Source of the DNA: Candidatus Helicobacter avicola
GTDB lineage: Bacteria > Campylobacterota > Campylobacteria > Campylobacterales > Helicobacteraceae
Direction of reading: 5' to 3'
Length of the DNA stretch: 59,490 bases
Assembly (NCBI GenBank): GCA_019112865.1
Contig: DXIN01000016.1
Location: 1-59,490, forward strand
The notes under the pieces are model-generated. The model had not been told where the DNA came from. It saw only the letters and a program-made list of their open reading frames with translations, and searched no databases. This document shows positions 8,789 through 16,277 of the stretch, piece by piece; positions within the stretch are counted from its first letter, which is position 1, and every line of letters starts with the position of its first letter. Made by a program: the position numbers and the translations under genes.

Positions 8789-9196
8789 TTATTTTTTTTC
8801 TCTGTGTTGTAGAGCAGTGCCTACTTTGGTTTGAATCTGCTTGGCAATACTTGGATTCTCGTCCTCTAGCATATCGCGAAACTTTGCCACCTCATCGGTT
8901 TCCATAAGGATAGGATTGAGAGAAAAGTTATAGATAATCTCTAGCCATAGGTTGTAGTCAGGGCTATTTTGTGCGCATTTGGTAAATTTGTCTGTGAAAG
9001 TCGTGTAGCATTCTTTGAGCTTTTCTTTATTGTCTTTGTATGCGAGGACTTCTTTGTGAAGCTCTGCGAGTGGGTTTGCTGCTACTGGCGCATTGTCGTT
9101 TTCTAATGCTACGCTCAAAAGTCCAGCAAACATAATAGGCAAGGCTAGGATAAACATCACTAGCCAACACAGCACATAAAAAAACAGATCAAACAT
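8789..9196 (-). CDS. conserved hypothetical membrane protein
   Basis: This is a 135-residue protein I do not recognise. A single strongly hydrophobic segment spans about residues 3-28 ([20 protein letters not shown]...). A soluble, mainly helical, charged domain follows, with two cysteines (about 63 and 74). The topology suggests one N-terminal membrane anchor with a cytoplasmic or periplasmic helical tail. There is no clear Shine-Dalgarno. It lies 14 bases after galU and 10 before murA, so it is probably co-transcribed with envelope genes. Confidence 0.65.
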   Translation of the reverse strand: MFDLFFYVLCWLVMFILALPIMFAGLLSVALENDNAPVAANPLAELHKEVLAYKDNKEKLKECYTTFTDKFTKCAQNSPDYNLWLEIIYNFSLNPILMETDEVAKFRDMLEDENPSIAKQIQTKVGTALQHREKK

Positions 9197-9209
9197 TTAA
9201 AAAAGCAAT

Positions 9210-10034
9210 CTAGGCTTTAAAGGTTTTGAATAAATCTGTAGTAGCCTTGACATAGCCATCTACTGAACCACAATCATAGCGAGCACCTTGGAATTTGTAG
9301 GCGAGCACCCTACCCTGTTTGGCTTGCTCCAGCAAGGCATCGGTTATCTGAATCTCGCCTTTTTTGCCCGGTTTGGTTACGCGCAAAATATCAAAAATAT
9401 CGGGAGTGAGAATATAACGACCGATAATAGCAAGGTTGCTTGGTGCGGCATCTACACTGGGTTTTTCGATCATATTATTGACGCGATACACACCCTCCTC
9501 TATCATTTCACCATCGATAATCCCGTATTTATCCACTTCTTTTTTCTCTACTTCTTCAATAGCCACAATAGAGCAGCGGTAACGCTTGTAGAGATCCACC
9601 ATCTGGGCTAATACACCCTGTGAGCCTTTGTTGATACACAAGTCATCAGCTAGCACTACTGCAAAAGGCTCCTGTCCTATAAGCACCTCACCAGTGAGGA
9701 TAGCGTGTCCTAGTCCTTTCATCTCTTCTTGTCTTGTATAGGAAAATTTGCAGAGATTTGTGAGACGTCTGATATCTTTGAGCAGATCCTCTTTGTCCGT
9801 GCCCTCAATTTGATGTTCAAGCTCGTAGTTTCTATCAAAATGGTCTTCAATCGCCCTTTTGCCGCGTCCTGTTACGATTGCCATCGTGTGGCAACCAGCC
9901 TCTAGGGCTTCTTCTACGCCATATTGTATAAGTGGTTTGACTAGGATAGGGAGCATCTCCTTTGGCATCGCTTTTGTCGCAGGTAAAAATCGTGTCCCAT
10001 ATCCTGCTGCTGGGAATAAACACTTATCAATCAT
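9210..10034 (-). CDS. galU: UTP--glucose-1-phosphate uridylyltransferase
   Basis: GalU makes UDP-glucose from UTP and glucose 1-phosphate for surface polysaccharide synthesis. The 274-residue product has the nucleotidyltransferase signature GYGTRFLPATKAMPKEMLP at residues 11-29. It also has VTGRGKRAIEDHFD, a VVLADDL metal-binding segment and the GKKGEIQITDAL motif. The length is typical. AAGGAG precedes the ATG by five bases. It follows slt by 12 bases in the leftward operon, consistent with co-expression of envelope functions. Confidence 0.95.
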   Translation of the reverse strand: MIDKCLFPAAGYGTRFLPATKAMPKEMLPILVKPLIQYGVEEALEAGCHTMAIVTGRGKRAIEDHFDRNYELEHQIEGTDKEDLLKDIRRLTNLCKFSYTRQEEMKGLGHAILTGEVLIGQEPFAVVLADDLCINKGSQGVLAQMVDLYKRYRCSIVAIEEVEKKEVDKYGIIDGEMIEEGVYRVNNMIEKPSVDAAPSNLAIIGRYILTPDIFDILRVTKPGKKGEIQITDALLEQAKQGRVLAYKFQGARYDCGSVDGYVKATTDLFKTFKA

Positions 10035-10046
10035 CTTAGCTCCTTG

Positions 10047-11681
10047 TTAATTAATCAAAGTCGTTTTGAGTAACTGCTCTAGCGTGATATTATTACCAAA
10101 AAGTTCTTCATAAACAATATAATTTGCAAGAACTTTCAAGCCATATATCCGTGATTCTTCATAGGGGATAAGCTCCATACTTAGCCATGGTTCGTATTTG
10201 CGATTTTTGATAAAAAGTTTTTTTTGCCCCAGTGTGCGTCGCAAAAATCCTGGACCTCCATTGTAGGCATATGCTACAAAAAGTGGGTGCTTAAATTCGC
10301 GCTCCAATTCACCCAGGTAGAATCTCCCAAACTCTAGTGCAATAACAGGATTAAACATATCCTCTAGTTTGATGTCTTTTAGCCCCATACTTTTGGCAAA
10401 TGGCACGACATTAAAGGGCATAATCTGCATCATACCCAGCGCATACGAAGTCGAGATGAGTGCGGGGAGGAAGTTACTCTCCTGTCTAGCAATGGCGTAA
10501 GTGAGGGCTTTTTGGTCGGTATTTTTCCATTTGATTTTTTGGGCAAAAGGCGAGAGGAAATAGTTATTTTGGTATCTTGTCGCGCGGTTATGCACATATG
10601 CCATATGTGCTAGAGAATCTACAAAGGCAAATTCTTGCGTGAGTTCGTCGAGAGCTTTTGTATCGCTTACTTGCAAAAGATTAGCGCGCAAAATCTCCCA
10701 CTCAAAAGGATCTTGTATGTTAAAAGGTGGTTTTTTCTTGCTCAAAGGAGTAAAATCGGTGATAATAGTGTATTGTGGGGTGCTTTGGAGTTTTTGATTG
10801 GCATAAATTGTGTAAATATCGACATTGGTGCTTTGTGCGAGTTTGGAGAGAAGTTTTTTGTCCTTGCTTACAAGGTATTGCCAAAAAAGTGCCTTATTAT
10901 GCAAAAATGTATCCTTACTGGTGCTTTGTGCAAGCCTAAAATAGGCTAGGGCATTATTCGTGTTTTTTGCCATAAGTTCGTTTATGCCAAGCAAAAAGAG
11001 CGTATAAGGACTGGCTTTGGTGATGTGGGCATTTAGCAGGGATTTTTTGAATCTAGGCAGAGAATCTGATAAGATAATGCCTTGGAGCATCTTATCAAAT
11101 GCTGGAGTATTTTCATTGGCAAGTTTTTTTAGCCTCTGTGGTTTTATGGTCTGATTGATGAGGGTTTCTCGTTGTTTTTGCGTAAGGGAGTTGTAAATCT
11201 GTGCGAAAGTCTTGGCATCACTTTGGAGCATTTTAGTGAGGATAGTTTTTGAGCTTAGGATTTCCACTTTTGTGCTAAGGTTTTTGTTTGGGGCAATTTT
11301 TGCCTTGAGAGCTTTGAGATTTTGTGGTGAGAGATGGGGGACTTGGCTAAGTTTTAGTCCATAGCTGACACATTCTAAATCTTGTGCGAGGAGAGTTTTA
11401 AAGTCCAGCCTTGCGCATTGCAAATCTCGTGGCAATTCGTGTGGCATTCCTTTTTGTTCCAAGAGTGCTTTGAGCTTTGGGGTCTTTCTATGGACAAGCT
11501 CATAGGCTTTGAGAGCATCTTGCAATGAGGTGTTTTCATCGCTAAGAAAACGCCAAATATAAAAATCTCTCGCCAAACCCTTAGGCTTAGATTCTAAAAA
11601 CTTTATATCAATTTCTTTGGCGACTGCTTGTGTCCCAAGCACGCCCAAAAGCACGCATATGAGAGCAAATCGTTTGCTCAT
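10047..11681 (-). CDS. slt: soluble lytic murein transglycosylase
   Basis: This enzyme cleaves the MurNAc-GlcNAc bond with 1,6-anhydro ring formation in the periplasm. The 544-residue product has a signal peptide (about 1-21, ending AVAK), a long all-helical superhelical domain, and a C-terminal SLT domain. That domain has the catalytic Glu in AIARQESNF (about residue 400), ALGMMQIMP and AYNGGPG. The start codon overlaps the end of the YggT gene by four bases (ATGA), so the two are translationally coupled. In H. pylori the Slt enzyme releases muropeptides sensed by host Nod1; the same role here is inferred. Confidence 0.93.
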   Translation of the reverse strand: MSKRFALICVLLGVLGTQAVAKEIDIKFLESKPKGLARDFYIWRFLSDENTSLQDALKAYELVHRKTPKLKALLEQKGMPHELPRDLQCARLDFKTLLAQDLECVSYGLKLSQVPHLSPQNLKALKAKIAPNKNLSTKVEILSSKTILTKMLQSDAKTFAQIYNSLTQKQRETLINQTIKPQRLKKLANENTPAFDKMLQGIILSDSLPRFKKSLLNAHITKASPYTLFLLGINELMAKNTNNALAYFRLAQSTSKDTFLHNKALFWQYLVSKDKKLLSKLAQSTNVDIYTIYANQKLQSTPQYTIITDFTPLSKKKPPFNIQDPFEWEILRANLLQVSDTKALDELTQEFAFVDSLAHMAYVHNRATRYQNNYFLSPFAQKIKWKNTDQKALTYAIARQESNFLPALISTSYALGMMQIMPFNVVPFAKSMGLKDIKLEDMFNPVIALEFGRFYLGELEREFKHPLFVAYAYNGGPGFLRRTLGQKKLFIKNRKYEPWLSMELIPYEESRIYGLKVLANYIVYEELFGNNITLEQLLKTTLIN

Positions 11682-11974
11682 CGCATACCTTGTGCGAAAT
11701 TATCAAGGATTCTTATAAATGTGAGATCGATGAATTTTAATCCCACAATCACAATAAGCGGGGCGAGGTCTAACCCTCCTATGCTGGTAGGGATTAGCCT
11801 ACGCACTTTGGCAAAAACCGGCTCACTTAGGTGATAGAGCACTTGCACGATGGGGTTGTAGGGGTCAGGACGCACCCAGCTAAGCAATGTAGCGATGATG
11901 AGAATCCAAATATAGAGATTAAGCAACATACTTGCGATAGTTGCAATGGCTTGTAAGAATGTGGCAAGAACCAT
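11678..11974 (-). CDS. YggT family integral membrane protein
   Basis: The 98-residue protein has two hydrophobic segments (about 8-30 and 65-85) separated by the family hallmark SWVRPDPYNPIVQVLYHLSEPV. The downstream segment RRLIPTSIGGLDLAPLI is also characteristic. YggT proteins are linked to osmotic tolerance and cell-division-associated membrane functions, but their biochemistry is unclear. AAGGAG lies five bases before the ATG. It is the first gene of a coupled pair with slt. Confidence 0.9.
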   Translation of the reverse strand: MVLATFLQAIATIASMLLNLYIWILIIATLLSWVRPDPYNPIVQVLYHLSEPVFAKVRRLIPTSIGGLDLAPLIVIVGLKFIDLTFIRILDNFAQGMR

Positions 11975-12032
11975 TGTGTCTCCTTAAATTAGGGCTTTGG
12001 CTTATTAGAATCTCTAAGATGGGGCTAGGATT

Positions 12033-12365
12033 CTAGGATTGGGTATGTAGCATACCCAAAAGCTCAAAATGTGTGAAATAATCGTCAAAATAATAGATAT
12101 TTTCACACCCCGCTTCTATGAGATGACTCCCCAGCACACTTGCTGTATGTCCGCTATAACACACAAGTAAAATATTTTTGTCTTTATGCTTTTGTGCATA
12201 GCCATAGACATCTTGTGCATTATTAAAATGCTTAGAATCTCGTATATGTGCGTAGTTGTAGTCGCTCTCATCACGAATATCAATGATGTCAAACTCCATA
12301 CTCCCCAAATCCGGTGCATAGATTGGGTTTGCTAGTGATGGATTATTTTTCCCTTTGAGCTCCAT
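12033..12365 (-). CDS. rhodanese-like domain protein
   Basis: This 110-residue single-domain rhodanese has the active-site loop CYSGHTAS with the persulfide-forming C69, preceded by the hydrophobic strand NILLV. The family's upstream DIRDESDYNYAHI motif is present at residues 29-41. Single-domain rhodaneses carry sulfane sulfur for thiosulfate metabolism or tRNA thiolation; the acceptor here is unknown. There is no signal peptide, so it is probably cytoplasmic. The ATG follows GGGGAG. It lies 58 bases upstream of the YggT gene. Confidence 0.85.
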   Translation of the reverse strand: MELKGKNNPSLANPIYAPDLGSMEFDIIDIRDESDYNYAHIRDSKHFNNAQDVYGYAQKHKDKNILLVCYSGHTASVLGSHLIEAGCENIYYFDDYFTHFELLGMLHTQS

Positions 12366-12407
12366 GCTTCTCCCCTAAATGGTTTTAGGTATTGTAGTCA
12401 AAGTTGG

Positions 12408-13281
12408 TTAATTAGGGGAGTGGTGCAAGCTTGATAAAAGAAGCTGATGGTCGCTAAAGGTTTTGCTCTGTAACAAATGCTTGAGAATCCCAAAAGCTCC
12501 TTTGTCGGCAAATCGCACGAGCGCAGCAAAAAAATAGGGATTTATCTTGTGCTGACTAAAGAGATGCAATCCTTTGTGAGAAGAGAAAAACACACCTTTT
12601 TGCTTGGCTATGTGCTCTAGTGTTTCTTTGGCATAAAAGCTGATGTGCTGTCCGTGCATAAAGCCATAATACCACCATATATCTTTGCCTTGGTGTTGGG
12701 GGATAGGACAGGGAAGTAGCTCCGTGGAAAAGAGGATATTAGGACATAATTCAAGCATAGCAGAGATTTGCTCCATTGGATTTGGGAGATGTTCAAAGAC
12801 TTCAAAACTTGTTAGGAGCGTTGGTTTTGCATTATAATCCCATTCAAAGCCCCGTGCAAAGATATTTTCACAATATTCATCTTGCCACAATGCCTCAATG
12901 CCAACATCACGCAACAATCGCACAAGCAACCCACTCCCACCACCAAAATCCACAAGCAAGGGAGATTGTATGCTATGAGGGAGTGTCCCGGGTGTGTCAG
13001 AATCTAATTGCGCACTCGCCCCCCCTAATTACGCCCTTAGAGCGAAAACCAAAGAGTGCGTAGGCGATTACGCTCACGATTTTGTATAGGTAGAGATTCC
13101 GAGTTACTATGCCTGTGTCAGATATGTTAAGAGCATCTGTGTAGGCTTGGGAGAGCCAGTGCGCATCGCCCACGGACAAAAACCCGCAATGCTGACATTT
13201 GTAAAATGGCTCAAGGTATTGTTGGAGTATTGTGGCTTCAAATGCTTTTTGCACGGGGCTTTGGCAGATTTTGCATTGCAT
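12408..13281 (-). pseudogene. SAM-dependent methyltransferase, frame-shifted at a G7 tract (possibly phase-variable OFF)
   Basis: Two adjacent frames encode one protein. The N-terminal frame begins at the ATG 13279-13281 (AAGGA eight bases upstream) and shows a zinc-ribbon-like CKIC...CQHCG pair, then LSQAYTDALNISDTG. It stops just after a coding-strand run of seven G (13019-13025). One base less restores a single 290-residue frame that continues into the SAM-binding motif LVDFGGGSGLLVRLL, SFEVFEHLPNP and YGFMHGQHISFY. This layout matches methyltransferases acting on nucleotide sugars or surface glycans. An upstream in-frame ATG at 13362 is possible but has no ribosome site. The OFF state may be reversible slippage, a fixed mutation, or a sequencing error. 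Confidence 0.75.
13019..13025. repeat. homopolymer G7 (C7 on the + strand) at the methyltransferase frameshift
   Basis: Seven C on the + strand correspond to G7 in the coding sense of the methyltransferase. With seven G the reading frame ends a few codons downstream; with six G (or nine) the two halves join. Seven is short for a fast-switching tract, as Campylobacterota switches usually have eight or more. Confidence 0.7.
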
Positions 13282-13453
13282 AATGGTGTCCTTTGGTTTT
13301 GCTTTAGAGAGCGTAGATTCTAGCATATTGCCGCTTCCTCTTTTCTTATTGTTTTTTAACAAATGGTATTTTGTTTAGAATCTCAAGAGATTGTAACTCG
13401 CGTGCAAGTCAGATTCTCAGATTGCCAAAAGATTAAGCCTTGCTACAAAAACC

Positions 13454-13462
13454 TGCTATAAT
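13454..13462 (+). promoter_or_regulatory. extended -10 promoter element for the DUF455 gene
   Basis: The sequence TGC-TATAAT is a perfect extended -10 box. The ATG of the next gene begins only six bases after the box (13469), where transcription would be expected to start. No Shine-Dalgarno lies between them. This predicts a leaderless or near-leaderless mRNA. Confidence 0.6.
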
Positions 13463-13468
13463 CCACCT

Positions 13469-14323
13469 ATGAAAAAAATGTTTTTTGAGACTTTAGAAGA
13501 TATACTCCAAAGCACGAGTTTTGCACAGATACGAGAGAAATTTACGCATTTTTATGATGATTTCAGATGTGGGCGTATGGATTTTGCCCCAAGCATTTGT
13601 GTATGTCCAACTGGCAAGCTCCAAAGTCTTTCTATAATGTGTGATAAGCACACCCCCGCACTCAAAATCCGCCGTCCAAATCACGTCAAATCCAAGCTAG
13701 CACTAGCGAAGATTCTGCATTCAGTGGCGCATATAGAATCTAGCGCGATTGTGCTTGCGCTTGATGCGTGCTATCGCTTCAGAGATATGCCTATGGAATT
13801 TTATGCAGATTGGTTAAGCGTGGCAGATGAGGAAATTAGGCATTTTGGGCTTTTGGAGGAGCTTTTGGCAGAGCTGGATTGTGCGTATGGGGATTTTCTC
13901 GTGCATAATACGCTTTTTGAGGCGATGGAAGCGACACAGACTAGTTTAGAATGGCGTATGGGTGTGGTGCATAGGGGATTAGAAGCAAAGGGATTAGATG
14001 CCAATCCCTTTGTGTTGGGAAAACTTATGCAAACTCCTTTTTCGCTAAAACCTAAGATACAAGAGGTATTTAGGATAATTTTGCGTGATGAGGTGGGACA
14101 TGTGCAAAAGGGCGATAAATGGTGGCATTACGCTCGCAAAGATTTGTCCAATCCGCATTCTTTTGTTGCATTGTGTGAGCAGTTTGAGGCTTTTAGTCTT
14201 GCGGGTAAGATTCTCAATATCCCAGCAAGATTGCAAGCGGGCTTTAGTATGCAGGAAATAGAAGCATTACGCGATTTTTATGCCAAAAAACACAAAAAAA
14301 TGCAAACTAGAGGCAAAAACTAG
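13469..14323 (+). CDS. DUF455 ferritin-like domain protein
   Basis: This 284-residue protein belongs to the DUF455 branch of the ferritin-like superfamily, related to the di-iron tRNA hydroxylase MiaE. The metal ligands are visible as paired Glu/His motifs: HSVAHIESSAI (His and Glu), ADEEIRHFGLL (ExxxH-type) and RDEVGHVQKGDKWW near the C-terminus. It is a predicted cytoplasmic di-iron oxidase or oxygenase with unknown substrate. A second ATG three codons in (13478) is also possible; neither has a Shine-Dalgarno. The lysE-like gene follows after 10 bases. Confidence 0.85.
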   Translation: MKKMFFETLEDILQSTSFAQIREKFTHFYDDFRCGRMDFAPSICVCPTGKLQSLSIMCDKHTPALKIRRPNHVKSKLALAKILHSVAHIESSAIVLALDACYRFRDMPMEFYADWLSVADEEIRHFGLLEELLAELDCAYGDFLVHNTLFEAMEATQTSLEWRMGVVHRGLEAKGLDANPFVLGKLMQTPFSLKPKIQEVFRIILRDEVGHVQKGDKWWHYARKDLSNPHSFVALCEQFEAFSLAGKILNIPARLQAGFSMQEIEALRDFYAKKHKKMQTRGKN

Positions 14324-14333
14324 GGAGGGAGTG

Positions 14334-14969
14334 ATGGATAATCTTGGACTATTTGGGATATTTATCGTAGGATTTGTGGGCGCGCTCACGCCCGGTCCCG
14401 ATATTTTATTCGTGCTACGCACAAGTCTTTGTATGGGGGCTAGAGCGGCTTTTGCCGCGTTTTTAGGGATTGCAAGTGGTTGGGCGATTTTCCTTGGGAC
14501 GTTGTATTTTGGGCTTAGCTATGTGTTGGGCAATGCGTATGTGCAGACTATGCTTACCTTTGCTGGTGGTGTGTATTTGATATATCTTGCAGGCTTGCTG
14601 CTTAAAAATCCAGTGAGCGCACCCACAATGACACAAGCATATTCTAATCAAACAAACGATGGCGTGCGCATATTGCTAAAAACCTATATCAAAGCATTAG
14701 GGATAAATCTCTCTAATCCCAAGGCGATTTTGTTTTTTGCTACGATAATCGTGCCTTTTATGGAGGTGGATTTGGCTGCTCGTATTGTGGTGCTTTTTTG
14801 CGCGCTTAGCTTGCCATTTTTGGGCGTGATTGCATTAGGCAGCGCGATAAAAAGCTATCTCACACCTAAGGTCTTTGTGTGGATTGATAGAATCTGTGGC
14901 GTGATTTTTATGTGCTTTAGTGTGTATTTGCTCTTTAACGCGTTCGTTAGTGTTTTGGGTTTTCTGTGA
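14334..14969 (+). CDS. LysE family amino-acid exporter
   Basis: The 211-residue membrane protein starts at the ATG 14334, which follows GGGAGG; an earlier in-frame ATG would overlap the preceding gene. The family signature appears at the N-terminus as FIVGFVGALTPGPDILFVLRTSL. About six hydrophobic segments and a central SNPKAILFFATI motif follow, as in RhtB/LysE exporters. These proteins export amino acids or similar small molecules across the inner membrane. The substrate cannot be read from sequence. It is probably co-transcribed with the DUF455 gene. Confidence 0.9.
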   Translation: MDNLGLFGIFIVGFVGALTPGPDILFVLRTSLCMGARAAFAAFLGIASGWAIFLGTLYFGLSYVLGNAYVQTMLTFAGGVYLIYLAGLLLKNPVSAPTMTQAYSNQTNDGVRILLKTYIKALGINLSNPKAILFFATIIVPFMEVDLAARIVVLFCALSLPFLGVIALGSAIKSYLTPKVFVWIDRICGVIFMCFSVYLLFNAFVSVLGFL

Positions 14970-15037
14970 GGAGGTGTATGTCTTGAGTATTGTGGGATTC
15001 TCCCTATGAGATTCTAAGATTTTTATTTTTGAGGAGG

Positions 15038-15277
15038 CTAGAAGATGAGCATTTCGCGTTTGAGTTTATTGAGAGCATCTATTTCTGCTTTGAGTTTCTC
15101 AACTTCCGCATCAATTTGCGAGAGTAGCGTAAAATTTAGCGTTTCTGGCATATCTTGTGAGCCGCGTTTAATCATAATATAATCAATCATAGAGATCTTT
15201 GCCATACCCAAAAGAATATTGATGTCATCACGGATATCCTCGATGTTTCTAAAAATGCTATCAATGCGTTCAAACAT
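15038..15277 (-). CDS. small conserved coiled-coil protein
   Basis: This 79-residue protein is rich in Ile, Glu, Asp and Lys. The last 35 residues form a likely coiled coil (DAEVEKLKAEIDALNKLKREM). An N-terminal helix FERIDSIFRNIEDIRDDINIL could also pair. I chose the ATG at 15275-15277 because AAGGAG sits five bases upstream. An in-frame GTG two codons earlier is less well placed. It is the last gene of the rsmA-rnj-kdsD operon, 12 bases after kdsD. Function unknown. Confidence 0.7.
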   Translation of the reverse strand: MFERIDSIFRNIEDIRDDINILLGMAKISMIDYIMIKRGSQDMPETLNFTLLSQIDAEVEKLKAEIDALNKLKREMLIF

Positions 15278-15289
15278 AGCCACTCCTTT

Positions 15290-16267
15290 TTAAGATTTAA
15301 TCCCAGCAGTAATTAGTGTATGTAAGTGTATAACACCTTGTATTGAATCTTGCTTATCTGTGATGACAAGAATCTGAATCTTGTTCGCTTCAATCATCTT
15401 GAGCGCATCAAAAGCAAGTATGTTTGGGTCATTGCAAGTCTTTGGATTTTTGGTAGCATATTTGAGAACCTCATCATTGAGGCTAAAATCCTCTCTTAGC
15501 AATGCCCTACGCAAATCCCCATCGCTTAGTATCGCCACGAGTTTGTCTTCTTGTGTGATGAGGAGATTGCCCAGCCTCGCTTCACTCATAAGTGGGATAC
15601 ATTCTTTGAGTGTCGTGTGTGAATCTACGATTGGGAGATTGGAAGTTTGCATCAAATCTTTGAGTTTGACAAAAAGCCTTTTGCCTAAGCTTCCGCCGGG
15701 GTGAAATGATGCGAAGTTCTCGTGTGTGAATCCTCGATAGTGCATAAGACACACAGCCAAAACATCACCTAGTGCGAGAGTTAGTGTGGTGGAGCTAGTG
15801 GGGGCAGCATTGAGCGGACACGCTTCTTTTTGCACGAAAATATCAAGAAACAAATCACTTATTTGTGAAAGACTGGATTGTGCGTTTTTGCTCATTGTGA
15901 TAAGGGTGTTGCCAAAACGTTTGAGATGCGGCAGGACATTGAGTAGCTCCTCGCTCTCTCCGCTGTAGCTTATCGCAAGGATTATGTCCTCTTTTTGTAT
16001 CACACCCAAATCCCCATGCATTGCCTCCGTGGGGTGGAGGAAGAAGCTTGGTGTTCCGGTGCTAGAGAGCGTGGCAGCGATCTTGGCACCGATATGCCCG
16101 CTTTTGCCCACACCCATAACCACGAGTTTGCCTTTAGATTCGGCAATGGTGCGCACGATTGCGTAGAGATTTTGTGAATCTAGTCGCTGGATAGAATCTA
16201 GCAAAGCTTGAGATTCTGTGTGTAGCACCTCCGTGGCGATTTGTAGATAGCGACTTGCCTCTGACAT
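15290..16267 (-). CDS. kdsD: arabinose-5-phosphate isomerase
   Basis: KdsD interconverts ribulose 5-phosphate and arabinose 5-phosphate, the first step of KDO synthesis for lipopolysaccharide. The 325-residue protein has an N-terminal SIS domain (VVMGVGKSGHIGAKIAATLSSTGTPSFFLHPTEAMHGDLG) followed by two CBS domains (from about 205 and 270), the family's standard architecture. I chose the ATG at 16265-16267, five bases after GGGAGG; a frame start seven codons earlier lacks a ribosome site. It lies ten bases after the RNase J gene, an order also known in H. pylori. Confidence 0.95.
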   Translation of the reverse strand: MSEASRYLQIATEVLHTESQALLDSIQRLDSQNLYAIVRTIAESKGKLVVMGVGKSGHIGAKIAATLSSTGTPSFFLHPTEAMHGDLGVIQKEDIILAISYSGESEELLNVLPHLKRFGNTLITMSKNAQSSLSQISDLFLDIFVQKEACPLNAAPTSSTTLTLALGDVLAVCLMHYRGFTHENFASFHPGGSLGKRLFVKLKDLMQTSNLPIVDSHTTLKECIPLMSEARLGNLLITQEDKLVAILSDGDLRRALLREDFSLNDEVLKYATKNPKTCNDPNILAFDALKMIEANKIQILVITDKQDSIQGVIHLHTLITAGIKS

Positions 16268-16277
16268 TTTGCCTCCC

